Source: Ruminococcus sp. (lineage in GTDB: Bacteria > Bacillota > Clostridia > Oscillospirales > Acutalibacteraceae). Taken from it: a stretch of DNA of 64,000 bases. Under the pieces are notes generated by a model. It saw only the letters and a list, made by a program, of their open reading frames with translations, made no database searches and was not told the origin of the DNA. Where the stretch lies: the NCBI GenBank assembly GCA_022510945.1, contig JAFLSK010000002.1, positions 33,911-97,910 on the forward strand, written 5' to 3'. Each line of letters begins with the position of its first letter. Positions within the stretch are counted from its first letter, which is position 1. This document shows positions 20,015 to 30,328 of this stretch, piece by piece. The translations under genes and the position numbers were made by a program.

Positions 20015-22240
20015 ATGACTAAACGACTGTTTGCGTACATAGGCCTGTCAATGCTTGCCGCGTTTACAGTCGTTTTTTATTTTGGACACTTAGGTGCGGC
20101 GTTTCTCGCTGTTTTTGCGGTTTCATTGATTGTTATAACGCTTGTGTTTAAATTGGGCGTAAAAAGCACAGCCATTTTAATCAGCGCGGTTTTAATCGCT
20201 TCCACTGCGTATTTCGAGGTGTATCGGTATTTCTTCGACAAGCGTAGCGAGGTCTACGAAAACCAGACGGTCGGCCTCACCGCCGTCGTCAAGGACACGC
20301 CGCATATGAGTTACGATGTATTTTATTACGAACTTGAAAGCCGCGAGGTTAACGAAAATGACGAAAAGATTAAGATACTTTTCAAATCCTCATATGATTT
20401 GAATTTAGAATACGGAGATGTGCTCACCTGTAACGCGGTGCTTACAAAATGCGACAACGACTATTACCGCTCGAAACGCTATCTGTATATCGCGAGCGAG
20501 TCCGAGGACGGCTTTGACTATAACGTCGAAAAACCCGGGCAAAAGGGAATAGACTATATCCCGATTTTTCTGCGCGAAAGGTTTACTCACGCAATTTCCG
20601 TGCTTATGACGGGCTACGAGGGCGAATTGTGCAACGCGATAGTTTTCGGCGATAAGTTCGGCTTGTCTAAGGATTTATACAACTCATTTACCAATACGGG
20701 ACTAAGCTACATCATTGTCGTTTCGGGTATGCATATGACGATAATCGCCGCGTTTATTCTCAAGCTGTTCAAGCCGCTTGGCAGGCGTAGGTGGGAACAG
20801 CTTGTTCGAATGACGTTTTGTATTGTTTTTATCGTGTTATATATGTTTATAACAGGCTGCTCCTCATCTGTAGTTCGTTCAGGAATTATGACAATAATTT
20901 ATGTCATCGGGTTCGGTGTAAGCCGCAGGAGCGATACATATAACCGACTCGGCTTTGCGGCGATTTTTCTGACCGCGCTCAATCCGTTAGCCGTGGGTGA
21001 CGTTGGGCTGTTACTGTCGTTTGCGTCTGTAATCGGCATAGTCTATCTGCAACCTAAAATGCAGGGTTGGTTTGAAAGCAAAACTCACATAGATGGAAAA
21101 CTCTCAGAACTTGCTACTGAAAACAAAAGGTCTTTTAAAATTTCTATAAAAATTAAGTCTATAAAACTCATCAAAAATACGTTCAACACTCTATCTACCT
21201 CAACCGCGGCAGTAATCGCTATCTCCCCGATAACATTGATATGTTTCGGTGTGTGCAATCCGCTCGTTATTATCTCATCTCAATTTATCGTTCCGCTTAT
21301 GCAACTTCTTATGATTTGTACTTTCCTTTCCGCGGTTCTTTGGTATTGTCCTATACTGAACTTCTTTGCATATTCGCTCTCGTTTATTGCGCATTGGATA
21401 GCGTGGTGGACGATAAAAGTCGTAAACTTTATGGCGAACTTACCCTTCGGCAGTATCTTCGCAAACCCCACCTATATGAAGTGGTGGTTTGCCGCTGTAC
21501 TCCTCATTTTTGCTGCTGCGATGCTGTTCAAAAACAGGAAAAAGAGCATAAGCATCGGTATATTCATTTCCGTTGCTCTGCTTGCAGTGGGTTATCCCGT
21601 ACACCTTGCGTTGACCGAAAACAATGTGACGCTCAATGTGATGAACGCAGGCAACGGCACGACCGTATGGCTCAGCAGTGCTGAGGGTAACGACATCCTT
21701 TCCTGCGGCGGAAGTCTATCCGAGCGTTCGAGTGTTTTTGAGGAAATACGAACCACGACAAGCGGGATTGACTTTCTCCTTGTCCCTTCCGCGAACAAAA
21801 GCGAGTGCTCCTACGCCGCCGATTTTATCTCGGAATTTGACGTAAAGGGAGTTCTGTTGTATCATAGATATAACACGAGCGAGAACGCCTATCGCCGCGC
21901 CGAAAAGCTCGACAAATTCAACGTGTTCTCTGAGAACGACCGTGTTAACGTACGGCTGTTAAACGGTTTTACCGACTATGTGGTCAACGTGAAAAATCAC
22001 ACATGGCAATATCTCGACTGCGGCGAAAAAACCGTGCTTATTGCGCCGAAAGGCGGTAAGCTTACGGAAATCTCTACAAGCTTTAAAAAAGCCGATATTC
22101 TTATACTCAACAGCTATATCGACAACATAGAAACACTCGACTGCGAGACGGTCATCTGGAGTAGTCATAAGCCTGTTCCGCAGGAACTCTCAGACCGTGC
22201 AATAAAAACAGACAACACATATGTTATAAGCTTGAATTAA
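20015..22240 (+). CDS. comEC: ComEC/Rec2-type DNA uptake channel with degenerate C-terminal metallo-beta-lactamase domain
   Basis: GLSYIIVVSGMHMTIIAAFI, VVRSGIMTIIYVIG, LLLSFASVIGIVYLQPK; C-terminal MBL region lacks DVGQGD and HxDxDH residues. Confidence 0.85.
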   Translation: MTKRLFAYIGLSMLAAFTVVFYFGHLGAAFLAVFAVSLIVITLVFKLGVKSTAILISAVLIASTAYFEVYRYFFDKRSEVYENQTVGLTAVVKDTPHMSYDVFYYELESREVNENDEKIKILFKSSYDLNLEYGDVLTCNAVLTKCDNDYYRSKRYLYIASESEDGFDYNVEKPGQKGIDYIPIFLRERFTHAISVLMTGYEGELCNAIVFGDKFGLSKDLYNSFTNTGLSYIIVVSGMHMTIIAAFILKLFKPLGRRRWEQLVRMTFCIVFIVLYMFITGCSSSVVRSGIMTIIYVIGFGVSRRSDTYNRLGFAAIFLTALNPLAVGDVGLLLSFASVIGIVYLQPKMQGWFESKTHIDGKLSELATENKRSFKISIKIKSIKLIKNTFNTLSTSTAAVIAISPITLICFGVCNPLVIISSQFIVPLMQLLMICTFLSAVLWYCPILNFFAYSLSFIAHWIAWWTIKVVNFMANLPFGSIFANPTYMKWWFAAVLLIFAAAMLFKNRKKSISIGIFISVALLAVGYPVHLALTENNVTLNVMNAGNGTTVWLSSAEGNDILSCGGSLSERSSVFEEIRTTTSGIDFLLVPSANKSECSYAADFISEFDVKGVLLYHRYNTSENAYRRAEKLDKFNVFSENDRVNVRLLNGFTDYVVNVKNHTWQYLDCGEKTVLIAPKGGKLTEISTSFKKADILILNSYIDNIETLDCETVIWSSHKPVPQELSDRAIKTDNTYVISLN

Positions 22241-22249
22241 GGTGGCACT

Positions 22250-23302
22250 ATGTCCGAAATAAACCGAAAAGAGCTCCGACAGCTCATTAAAAGCAGAAAA
22301 TTTGATAATATCTACCTCATCTACGGCGAGGAGAAAATGTACGTCAAGACAGACACCGACTATCTCGTGACCACGCTTATGGGCAAACAGCCGCCCGAGT
22401 TCAATTACCATGCGTTCACGAAGGATCACAACCTCGACTCCATAGCCGTTGCGATTCAGGTTGTACCATTCGTCAGCGAGTACAACTGCGTTAAGGTCGC
22501 GGACTTTGACGTAAACGCTGCTACAAAGAGCGAGTTCGAGCAGCTTTTCGATATTCTCGATAATGTGCCCGACACCACCGTTTTGATTTTAACTCTGCCG
22601 ACTCTCGAGCAGGATATAAAAAAGTTAGGCGCGAATTTTACTAAGCTTTTAACCTACGTCAAGAAAAACGGCACAGCATGCGCAATGAACCGTGAGACGG
22701 ATATTTCGCTTTCCAATCAGATTATCCGCTGGGCAGATAAGCGCGGCATAAAAATCGAGCGTGCCGATGCGTATATGCTTCAGGAGTACGTTGGCTTTGA
22801 TCTTAACACGATAAAAAACGAGCTCGACAAGCTTTGTAACTACGTCGGCGATAACGGCGTTATTACAGGCGAGCATATCGAACTGCTCGTTTCAAAACGA
22901 CTCGAAGCGAATATTTTCCAGCTTACCGACAGAATCGTCGAGCGTAAAAGCACCGAGGCATTCAATATCCTCAACGCACTGTTTTATCAGAAAGCGACGC
23001 CCGATGAAATTATCAGCATAATCAGTATGTCCTACCTCGATTTTTACAGGGTAAGGGTTGCGTCCGAATGCGGCGTTCCGCTGTCTCAGATTGCGCAGGA
23101 CTTCGGCTACGGCAGGCGCGAGTTTATTCTCAAAAAGGCAGAGTCGAAAATCCGCAGAATTTCCACCTCCGCACTGCGTGAGAGCATAAGCGAGATTACC
23201 GAAACTACTGCGAAGCTGCACAGCGTTTCCGTAGATAAGCGCGTGCTCGTCGAGATGCTCGTCGCAAAGCTTCTTATGCTCGCTGAAAAGAGGGAAGAGT
23301 AA
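22250..23302 (+). CDS. holA: DNA polymerase III delta subunit
   Basis: IYLIYGEEKMYVK, LEANIFQLTDRIVERKSTEAFNIL, typical HolA layout. Confidence 0.9.
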   Translation: MSEINRKELRQLIKSRKFDNIYLIYGEEKMYVKTDTDYLVTTLMGKQPPEFNYHAFTKDHNLDSIAVAIQVVPFVSEYNCVKVADFDVNAATKSEFEQLFDILDNVPDTTVLILTLPTLEQDIKKLGANFTKLLTYVKKNGTACAMNRETDISLSNQIIRWADKRGIKIERADAYMLQEYVGFDLNTIKNELDKLCNYVGDNGVITGEHIELLVSKRLEANIFQLTDRIVERKSTEAFNILNALFYQKATPDEIISIISMSYLDFYRVRVASECGVPLSQIAQDFGYGRREFILKKAESKIRRISTSALRESISEITETTAKLHSVSVDKRVLVEMLVAKLLMLAEKREE

Positions 23303-23892
23303 TGCTCAGCCTCAAGGAAACGATAATCGTCGAGGGCCGCTACGACAAAATTAAGCTTAAATCAATCGTGGATACACCCGTAATCGAGACAGGCGGTTTT
23401 CGTGTTTTTAAGGATAAGGAAAAGCAGAGCCTTATCCGCAAAATCGCCGAAAATCGCGGAATATTAATTCTTACTGACAGCGACTCCGGCGGATTTGTCA
23501 TCCGCAATTTCCTGCGCGGCACAGTGCCCGAAAGTCAGATAAAGCACGCCTATATTCCTCAGCTTGAGGGCAAGGAGAAACGCAAGGCAGAAAGTTCAAA
23601 GGAAGGCTTTCTCGGTGTTGAAGGCGTGACGGATGAATTAATAATAGAGGCGATTCGCAGTAGCGGCGCGACCGTGCTCGGCGAGAGCGCTGAAAATAAA
23701 AGCGGCGAAATAACAAAGACAGATTTATACGTTCTCGGACTCTCCGGCAGGGAAAATTCCGCTAAGTTGCGCTCGGCGCTTTTAAAGGAGCTTGGTATGC
23801 CGTCATACCTCACCACCAACGCAATGCTGTCTGCACTCAACTGCTTATATTCTCTAAAGGAATTAAAATCTTTTGTTGATAAAATAGAATAA
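23302..23892 (+). CDS. rnmV: Ribonuclease M5 (Toprim; DUF4093)
   Basis: IIVEGRYDKIKLKSIVDTPVIETGGF, ILTDSDSGGFVIRNFLRG. Confidence 0.9.
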   Translation: MLSLKETIIVEGRYDKIKLKSIVDTPVIETGGFRVFKDKEKQSLIRKIAENRGILILTDSDSGGFVIRNFLRGTVPESQIKHAYIPQLEGKEKRKAESSKEGFLGVEGVTDELIIEAIRSSGATVLGESAENKSGEITKTDLYVLGLSGRENSAKLRSALLKELGMPSYLTTNAMLSALNCLYSLKELKSFVDKIE

Positions 23893-23899
23893 AAAATAA

Positions 23900-23936
23900 T
23901 CACCGTCCGGATAATAAAAGATAGGACGGTGATTTT
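23900..23936. terminator. Hairpin between rnmV and the PF06541-like gene
   Basis: AATCACCGTCC...GGACGGTGATT inverted repeat. Confidence 0.5.
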
Positions 23937-24308
23937 ATGTTTGAAAGAAAAAATTCCTCTCTGTTTTGTATCGGCGCAGTGTGTTACGGACTTATCGAGA
24001 TTGTGTGGCGCGGCTGGACGCACTGGTCAATGTTTCTTACGGGCGGTGCGTGTTTCGTCGCTTTATATCGCATATTTGCAAAAATAGCGCATTATTCAAT
24101 GGTTACGCGCTGTCTTATCGGCGGAGCTGTTATAACTTCGTTCGAGTTCTGTTCGGGCTGTATATTTAATAAACTGCTGAAATTAAAGGTCTGGGATTAC
24201 TCCGACAGACCTTTTAATCTCAAAGGGCAGATTTGCCCGCTTTATTCTTTTATGTGGGTGCTGTTGTGCATACCCGTGAACGCTGTGTGCAAACGGTTGA
24301 GGGGTTAG
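23937..24308 (+). CDS. Small membrane protein, putative ABC-transporter type IV (PF06541-like)
   Basis: Four hydrophobic segments; GAVITSFEFCSGCIFNKLLKLKVWDYSDRPFNLKGQICPLYSFMW. Confidence 0.75.
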   Translation: MFERKNSSLFCIGAVCYGLIEIVWRGWTHWSMFLTGGACFVALYRIFAKIAHYSMVTRCLIGGAVITSFEFCSGCIFNKLLKLKVWDYSDRPFNLKGQICPLYSFMWVLLCIPVNAVCKRLRG

Positions 24309-25576
24309 TCCTCGTCTGTTTCCACAGCCTTCGGCTCAATCGTAACGTTGACCGCGATAATGCGCTGGCTGTTGACCTGCTGAACAATGAGCTCAATATT
24401 TTCGTATCTGTACTTTGCTTTCCTTCTTGGGATAGCCGACAGGTGCTCAAGTATAAATCCGCCGACCGTCACCGCGTCGGTTTCAACGTCGTCATGGTCG
24501 ATGTCCGCAAGTTCGAATAAATCCTCAAGCGGCATATCACCGCTGACGATGTACTGCGTGTCCGAAATCTTTGTGCAGGCGTTCTCAATTTCCTCGTCCT
24601 CGTCCCAGATTTCGCCTACGATTTCCTCGAGTAAATCCTCCATAGTAACGATGCCGAGTGTGCCGCCGTATTCGTCGGTTACGACCGCCATATGAATCCT
24701 CTTTCGCTTGAACTCGCTGAGTATTTTCGAGAGGTTCTGGTTGTTGAACACAAAGTAGGCGGGCTGAATCAGCTTGCCGATATTCGGCTCATATCCGTTT
24801 GCGAGTTCCTCAAGGTAATCACGCGTGTGCAGGATACCAATTATGTGGTCGATAGTCTCCTTGAACACGGGAATACGCGAGTATCGGCTCTCCATAACGA
24901 TGTGCTTGAGCTTTTCCGGCGAGTCGGTTATGTCTATAGCCGTCATATCAACGCGCGGGGTGAGTATCTCGAGTACGGTCTTGTCGTCGAAGTCGAGCAC
25001 AGACTGTACCATCTCGCTTTCGCTCTCCTCAATAACGCCTTCTTCCTCGATATTCTCGACAATTTGCTTGAGTTCGTCCTCGGTTACGGACGGAGCCTCT
25101 TCCTTAGTGCCCGCAACCTTCAACGCAGCTTCCTTAAGCTTTACGAACAGGAAAACTATCGGAGTGAGTACGATTGTTATTGCTTTAAGCATACCTGCCG
25201 AGGCGAGGGAATAGCCCTCGCTGTGCTCCTTTGCAAGGCACTTCGGAATAATCTCACCGAACGTGAGTACCAAAAGGGTAGTCGCGCCAGTCGCAATCGC
25301 CGAGCCAATGTCGCCGAACAGTTCAAGACACACCACCGTCGCAAGCGACGAACAACCGAGATTTACAATATTGTTGCAGATAAGTATCGCCGTGAGCGCC
25401 TTATCGAAATTGTTGATAATGTATAAAACATTTTTTGCCTTTTTGTTTCCGTCGTCGGCGTAGCTCTGAATACGAATGTTATTCACGAACGAAAACGCCG
25501 TTTCAACAGAACTGAAAAAAGCAGAAAGCAGAATACATAGTATAATAACTATTATTTGCCACGATTGAACTTCCAA
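24305..25576 (-). CDS. Hemolysin C / CorB (CNNM + CBS domain) family protein
   Basis: ILCILLSAFFSSVETAFS, GEIIPKCLAKE, tandem CBS region, C-terminal CorC_HlyC domain. Confidence 0.92.
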   Translation of the reverse strand: MEVQSWQIIVIILCILLSAFFSSVETAFSFVNNIRIQSYADDGNKKAKNVLYIINNFDKALTAILICNNIVNLGCSSLATVVCLELFGDIGSAIATGATTLLVLTFGEIIPKCLAKEHSEGYSLASAGMLKAITIVLTPIVFLFVKLKEAALKVAGTKEEAPSVTEDELKQIVENIEEEGVIEESESEMVQSVLDFDDKTVLEILTPRVDMTAIDITDSPEKLKHIVMESRYSRIPVFKETIDHIIGILHTRDYLEELANGYEPNIGKLIQPAYFVFNNQNLSKILSEFKRKRIHMAVVTDEYGGTLGIVTMEDLLEEIVGEIWDEDEEIENACTKISDTQYIVSGDMPLEDLFELADIDHDDVETDAVTVGGFILEHLSAIPRRKAKYRYENIELIVQQVNSQRIIAVNVTIEPKAVETDED

Positions 25577-25763
25577 AAATTATCACTTCCAAAATTTATA
25601 ATCTAATACACTTTAAGAATACTATAATTTTTCTGAAAAATAATTTTTATTTAGAAAAAAGAATTAATTTTCTTGAATTATCTTCCATAAAATGTTATAA
25701 TTTTAAAGAATACACACATTATATTGTGCTTTTATGGGTAAAATATCTGTGGAGGTGCATATT

Positions 25764-26510
25764 ATGTGCGAAAATAAGAATCAAAGCGACGAATTTGTCC
25801 GCAATCCGTGCGAGGAAGACGACCCGCAGAACGTCGAAAATCCCGCCGACGAAAAGCATTTCGAGCAGATAGAGGACTCTGGCTCGATACTGACCTCGCG
25901 CGGTGATAACGTTATTCATTGTCTCACTATAATAGGACAGATAGAGGGTCATTATATCCTGCCGCAAAACAACAAAACCACGAAGTACGAGCACGTTATC
26001 CCGCTTTTGGTTTCGATTGACGAGGATCCGCGCATTGACGGACTGCTTATCCTTTTGAATACGGTTGGCGGCGACGTTGAGGCTGGGCTTGCGATAGCCG
26101 AACTGATTTCGGGTATGCGTAAGCCGACAGTATCCATAGTCCTCGGCGGAGGACACTCGATAGGTATTCCGCTCGCCGTGGCGGCTAAGCGCAGCTTTAT
26201 CGCGAAGAGCGCGTCGATGACCGCTCACCCTGTGCGCAGTACGGGTCTTACTATCGGAGTGCCGCAGACGTTCGAATACTACCAGCGTATGCAGGACAGA
26301 ATCACTAACTTTGTCGTAGATAATTCTAAGATAAGCAAAGAGGACTACACCGCACTCGTGATGAATACGGGAGAGCTCGTTATGGACGTCGGAACGATAC
26401 TCGACGGCCAGCGCGCTGTTGACCTCGGCTTAGTTGATTCGGTCGGAACGCTTACCGACGCGACAGATTGCTTATACGCAATGATTGACGAAAGCAAAAA
26501 AACCTCATAA
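25764..26510 (+). CDS. tepA: ClpP-like translocation-enhancing protein
   Basis: DGLLILLNTVGGDVEAGLAIAELI, GGGHSIGIPLAVAA, MTAHPVRSTGL; ClpP-like fold with acidic N-terminus. Confidence 0.85.
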   Translation: MCENKNQSDEFVRNPCEEDDPQNVENPADEKHFEQIEDSGSILTSRGDNVIHCLTIIGQIEGHYILPQNNKTTKYEHVIPLLVSIDEDPRIDGLLILLNTVGGDVEAGLAIAELISGMRKPTVSIVLGGGHSIGIPLAVAAKRSFIAKSASMTAHPVRSTGLTIGVPQTFEYYQRMQDRITNFVVDNSKISKEDYTALVMNTGELVMDVGTILDGQRAVDLGLVDSVGTLTDATDCLYAMIDESKKTS

Positions 26511-26575
26511 GGGAGGGACTTTCCCTCCCGGGAGGTTCTATACATATGAGCACAATTTTAAGGAGTACATATTTA

Positions 26576-27526
26576 ATGGAACTTATAACACAAATTATTC
26601 AGGATGTCATTTTAGGCGTTATTCAGGGATTGACCGAGTTTCTGCCCGTATCGAGCAGCGGTCATCTTAACATTGCTCAGCACCTTATGGGTATGGACGA
26701 CGGCGGACTTTTCCTCGACGTTATGCTCCATATAGGAACGCTCACCGCGGTATTTATTTTTTACCATAAGCTTATCTGGAGACTTATCAAGGCGTTTTTC
26801 CTGCTCGTTAAGGACATCTTCACCGGCAAGTTCAAGTGGTCAAAAATGGACGGAGACCGTAACCTTATCATTATGCTGTTCATCGGACTTCTGCCGCTTT
26901 TTGCGCTTTTCCTTCCAATCCCCGGAACGGATATGAAGATTAAGGATTTAGCCGATTTGTTCGCACAGAGCAAGTATTTTATCGTGGTAGGCCTTTCTCT
27001 GCTTATGACGAGTATTCTGCTGCTTATCGGCTCAATTTGCAACAAGCGCAACTCTGGAAAGCACTATAAAAGCGACACCGAGAGCAACTACACCGGAAAC
27101 GGAAGGACGCGCTACACCGTGCTCGACGCTGTCTTAGTAGGTATCGGTCAGTGCTTCGCCGCGGTTTTCCCCGGACTTTCCCGCTCGGGAACTACGCTTG
27201 CCGTAGGAGAGATGCGCGGTATCAACAAGCAGGCAGCTTTAGACTACACCTTCATTCTCGGTATTCCGTCGATTATTGCAGCGGCGGCTCTCGAGATTAA
27301 GGACATTGATTCAGCAACGCTCAACACTTGTATGCCGCTCGCTGTGGTTTGCGGAATGTTAGCGGCGGCTGTAGTCGGCTATTTTGCAATTTGGCTCTTT
27401 AAGTGGCTTTTAAAAACCGATAAAATGATTGTCTTTATAATATACACGGCAGTAATCGGATTAATTGTCACCGCCGTGAGCATCTGGGAAATGGTAAGCG
27501 GTACATTCGTAACACTTATCCATTAA
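26576..27526 (+). CDS. uppP: Undecaprenyl-diphosphatase
   Basis: VIQGLTEFLPVSSSGHLNIAQHLMG; GQCFAAVFPGLSRSGTTLAVG. Confidence 0.96.
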   Translation: MELITQIIQDVILGVIQGLTEFLPVSSSGHLNIAQHLMGMDDGGLFLDVMLHIGTLTAVFIFYHKLIWRLIKAFFLLVKDIFTGKFKWSKMDGDRNLIIMLFIGLLPLFALFLPIPGTDMKIKDLADLFAQSKYFIVVGLSLLMTSILLLIGSICNKRNSGKHYKSDTESNYTGNGRTRYTVLDAVLVGIGQCFAAVFPGLSRSGTTLAVGEMRGINKQAALDYTFILGIPSIIAAAALEIKDIDSATLNTCMPLAVVCGMLAAAVVGYFAIWLFKWLLKTDKMIVFIIYTAVIGLIVTAVSIWEMVSGTFVTLIH

Positions 27527-27529
27527 TTA

Positions 27530-27691
27530 ATACTAAACACCATTAAAAAATAGATATCTTTGAGGCATATTTCTTTCGCGCCACACATCGCGTCCTGTAC
27601 TCGAAAGGCGACAACCTTTCTGCGGTATGACGCTCGTCTGACACAAAATCTGCTCAAAAATCTTATTTCTTTTTTAATCAGTGTTTAGTAT
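27530..27691. repeat. 162-bp MITE-like element with terminal inverted repeats
   Basis: Ends ATACTAAACAC / GTGTTTAGTAT are perfect 11-bp inverted repeats, extended by ATTAAAAAA / TTTTTTAAT after a 1-nt offset; no ORF inside. Confidence 0.5.
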
Positions 27692-27726
27692 ATAAAATTC
27701 TTTATAAGAATTATGGAAGTGAAAAA

Positions 27727-30312
27727 ATGGGAAGTAAAAAACAACCGGTAAAAAAATCTGCAACAAAAAAGACCGCGTCTAAATCCTCCGGAAAAAGAAC
27801 CGGCTCGCGCAAAAATCAGGAGCTTAAGCCCGTATTCAGGCTGAACTCCCGTGTCCGAGCGTTGCTCTACTTCGCCGCGGCGCTCCTGTCGCTGTTCGTA
27901 GTCGTAATCCCCGGAGCGGCTGTATGGGAAAGTATACGCGGATTTTTCTACGGAATGCTCGGAATCTGTATCATACTTGTTCCCGTGCTTTTCGTGTATT
28001 TAGCGGTAATCACAACTCTCGAGAAAACTATCTCGCACTTCAAGTCGAAGGTAATAATCTGCGTTTCGATTATTCTGCTTGCCGAGAGCTTTGTGTATCT
28101 TGTCAGCGCCGACAACTACCTCGAGGGTAACTATTTCTATGCGCTCGGCAATCTGTTCTCGAACGGCTTTAACGCAGCCAACCGCTTCACAGCGGGCGGC
28201 GGCTTACTCAGCGGTGTTTTCGGTTATCCGATTTTAGTCGGCTTCGGAAAGCCCGCGGCAATATGCGTTATAGTCGTTTTGATGATAACGCTCATTCTGA
28301 TTGTCTGCAAAATTTCCTTAAACGACATCGGCAGAGCCGCAAGAAGGGTAGGGCAGAGCGTAGGTCAGGCTTATGAAAAGTCGGGTATGCGCCTTCGCTC
28401 CCGCAAATGGGCCGACGATGAATATGAACAGTTCGACGAGTTCGAGGATTACGACGTGTTTGAGGATACCCCGACTCAGAGAGCGCTCAATGAATTTAAT
28501 ATTGACATTCCGATTGACGACGTAAAAACCAAGAAACGCCGTCGCAGAAAGAGCAATATTGATATTTCTATCGACGACGACAGCGTTTCCGCAGGTAGCG
28601 AGGCTGACGCGTTTATTGACGCTATTAAGTCGACCGACAGCAGTGACCCGGATTCTTTCGAGCCCACGGTTTCTAACTACGAACCTGAAAAACGCACTCG
28701 CAAAGACGACGAAATTCCTGCTCCCGAGTTCGACGAGCCTAAGGAAACCCACTACGATTATCCGCCTATCGGACTTCTGCGCCTTGTTGAAAACGAAGGC
28801 GAGAACGGCGAGGCAGAAATGCGCGCCAACGCTCAGCGTCTTATGACCACTCTCGAAAGCTTCGGCGTAAGGGCGACTATCACCCATATTTCGCGCGGGC
28901 CTTCCGTAACGCGCTACGAGCTCTATCCCGAGCCGGGTGTTAAAATCAGTAAAATAACCAATCTTTCCGACGACATCGCCCTCAACCTTGCCGCAAACGG
29001 CGTCCGTATTGAGGCTCCTATTCCGGGTAAAGCGGCTGTCGGAATAGAGGTTCCTAATAAGGTTGTAAGTATGGTAAGTATACGCGAACTCATCGACTCC
29101 GACGAGTTCGAGGACAGCGAAAGCAAGCTAACCTGCGTGCTCGGCAGAGATATTTCGGGTAAAATTATCACCACGGATATCGCAAAGCTGCCGCACCTTC
29201 TCATCGCAGGTACAACTGGCTCCGGTAAGTCAGTCTGCGTAAACGCTCTGCTTATCAGTATCCTCTTTAAGGCGAATCCAGACGAGGTTAAGCTTGTGCT
29301 TATCGACCCGAAGATGGTTGAGTTTTCGAAGTACAAGGGTATTCCTCACCTTCTTATCCCCGTAGTTTCCGACGCTAAGAAAGCGGCGGGCGCGCTCGCG
29401 TGGGCTGTAAACGAAATGCAGAATCGCTACAAGCTGTTCTCCGAGTACGATTGCAAGGATATCGAGTCATACAACAAGCTGATTGAATCTAATCTTGAAT
29501 ACATAAAGCAGAATCCGCCAGTCCTCGACGAGGAAAGCGAGGACGGCGAGTACGTTCAGCCCGTGCTCGAAGTCAACGGACTTCCCGTTGCTAAGGAAAA
29601 GCTGCCGCGCATAGTAATCGCTATCGACGAGCTCGCCGACCTTATGATGACGGCTCCGAGCGAAGTCGAGGACAGCATCGTCCGACTCGCTCAGCTTGCC
29701 CGTGCGGCGGGTATGCACCTTGTAATCGCAACCCAGCGACCCACAGCCAACGTAATCACAGGTCTTATCAAAGCTAACGTTCCGAGCCGTATTGCCCTGA
29801 AGGTAGGTTCGAATATGGACTCGCGTATTATTCTCGATACGGGCGGAGCCGAGAAACTCATCGGACGAGGCGATATGCTCTATATGCCAGTCGGAGCACC
29901 CAACCCGATACGCGTTCAGGGCTGTTTCGCTACCGAGGACGAAATCGGCAAAGTTACAAAATTTGTCAAGAAGTCAGCTACCGCTCAGTATAACGAGGAT
30001 ATCGAGGAGAAAATCAAGCGAATCGCCGCTGAAGGTCTCAACGGTGACGACGGTGACTCCGAGAGTTCAATGGGCGGCATAGAGGTCGACAGCAAAATGG
30101 AAGAGGCTATCAAAATCGTAATCGAGGCAGGACAAGCCTCCACCTCGATGCTCCAGCGCCGTATGAAGGTAGGCTACGCCCGAGCAGGACGAATGATAGA
30201 CGATATGGAGCAGCTCGGTATCGTAGGACCTCACCAGGGCTCAAAGCCGCGCGACGTTATTATGACCTACAGCGAGTGGCTCGAGCGCAGCAATAATCTG
30301 CATAATGAATAA
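27727..30312 (+). CDS. FtsK/SpoIIIE DNA translocase
   Basis: N-terminal TMs, [24 protein letters not shown] (Walker A), [42 protein letters not shown]-terminal gamma winged helix. Confidence 0.96.
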   Translation: MGSKKQPVKKSATKKTASKSSGKRTGSRKNQELKPVFRLNSRVRALLYFAAALLSLFVVVIPGAAVWESIRGFFYGMLGICIILVPVLFVYLAVITTLEKTISHFKSKVIICVSIILLAESFVYLVSADNYLEGNYFYALGNLFSNGFNAANRFTAGGGLLSGVFGYPILVGFGKPAAICVIVVLMITLILIVCKISLNDIGRAARRVGQSVGQAYEKSGMRLRSRKWADDEYEQFDEFEDYDVFEDTPTQRALNEFNIDIPIDDVKTKKRRRRKSNIDISIDDDSVSAGSEADAFIDAIKSTDSSDPDSFEPTVSNYEPEKRTRKDDEIPAPEFDEPKETHYDYPPIGLLRLVENEGENGEAEMRANAQRLMTTLESFGVRATITHISRGPSVTRYELYPEPGVKISKITNLSDDIALNLAANGVRIEAPIPGKAAVGIEVPNKVVSMVSIRELIDSDEFEDSESKLTCVLGRDISGKIITTDIAKLPHLLIAGTTGSGKSVCVNALLISILFKANPDEVKLVLIDPKMVEFSKYKGIPHLLIPVVSDAKKAAGALAWAVNEMQNRYKLFSEYDCKDIESYNKLIESNLEYIKQNPPVLDEESEDGEYVQPVLEVNGLPVAKEKLPRIVIAIDELADLMMTAPSEVEDSIVRLAQLARAAGMHLVIATQRPTANVITGLIKANVPSRIALKVGSNMDSRIILDTGGAEKLIGRGDMLYMPVGAPNPIRVQGCFATEDEIGKVTKFVKKSATAQYNEDIEEKIKRIAAEGLNGDDGDSESSMGGIEVDSKMEEAIKIVIEAGQASTSMLQRRMKVGYARAGRMIDDMEQLGIVGPHQGSKPRDVIMTYSEWLERSNNLHNE

Positions 30313-30328
30313 CAAACAGAGGAACATT

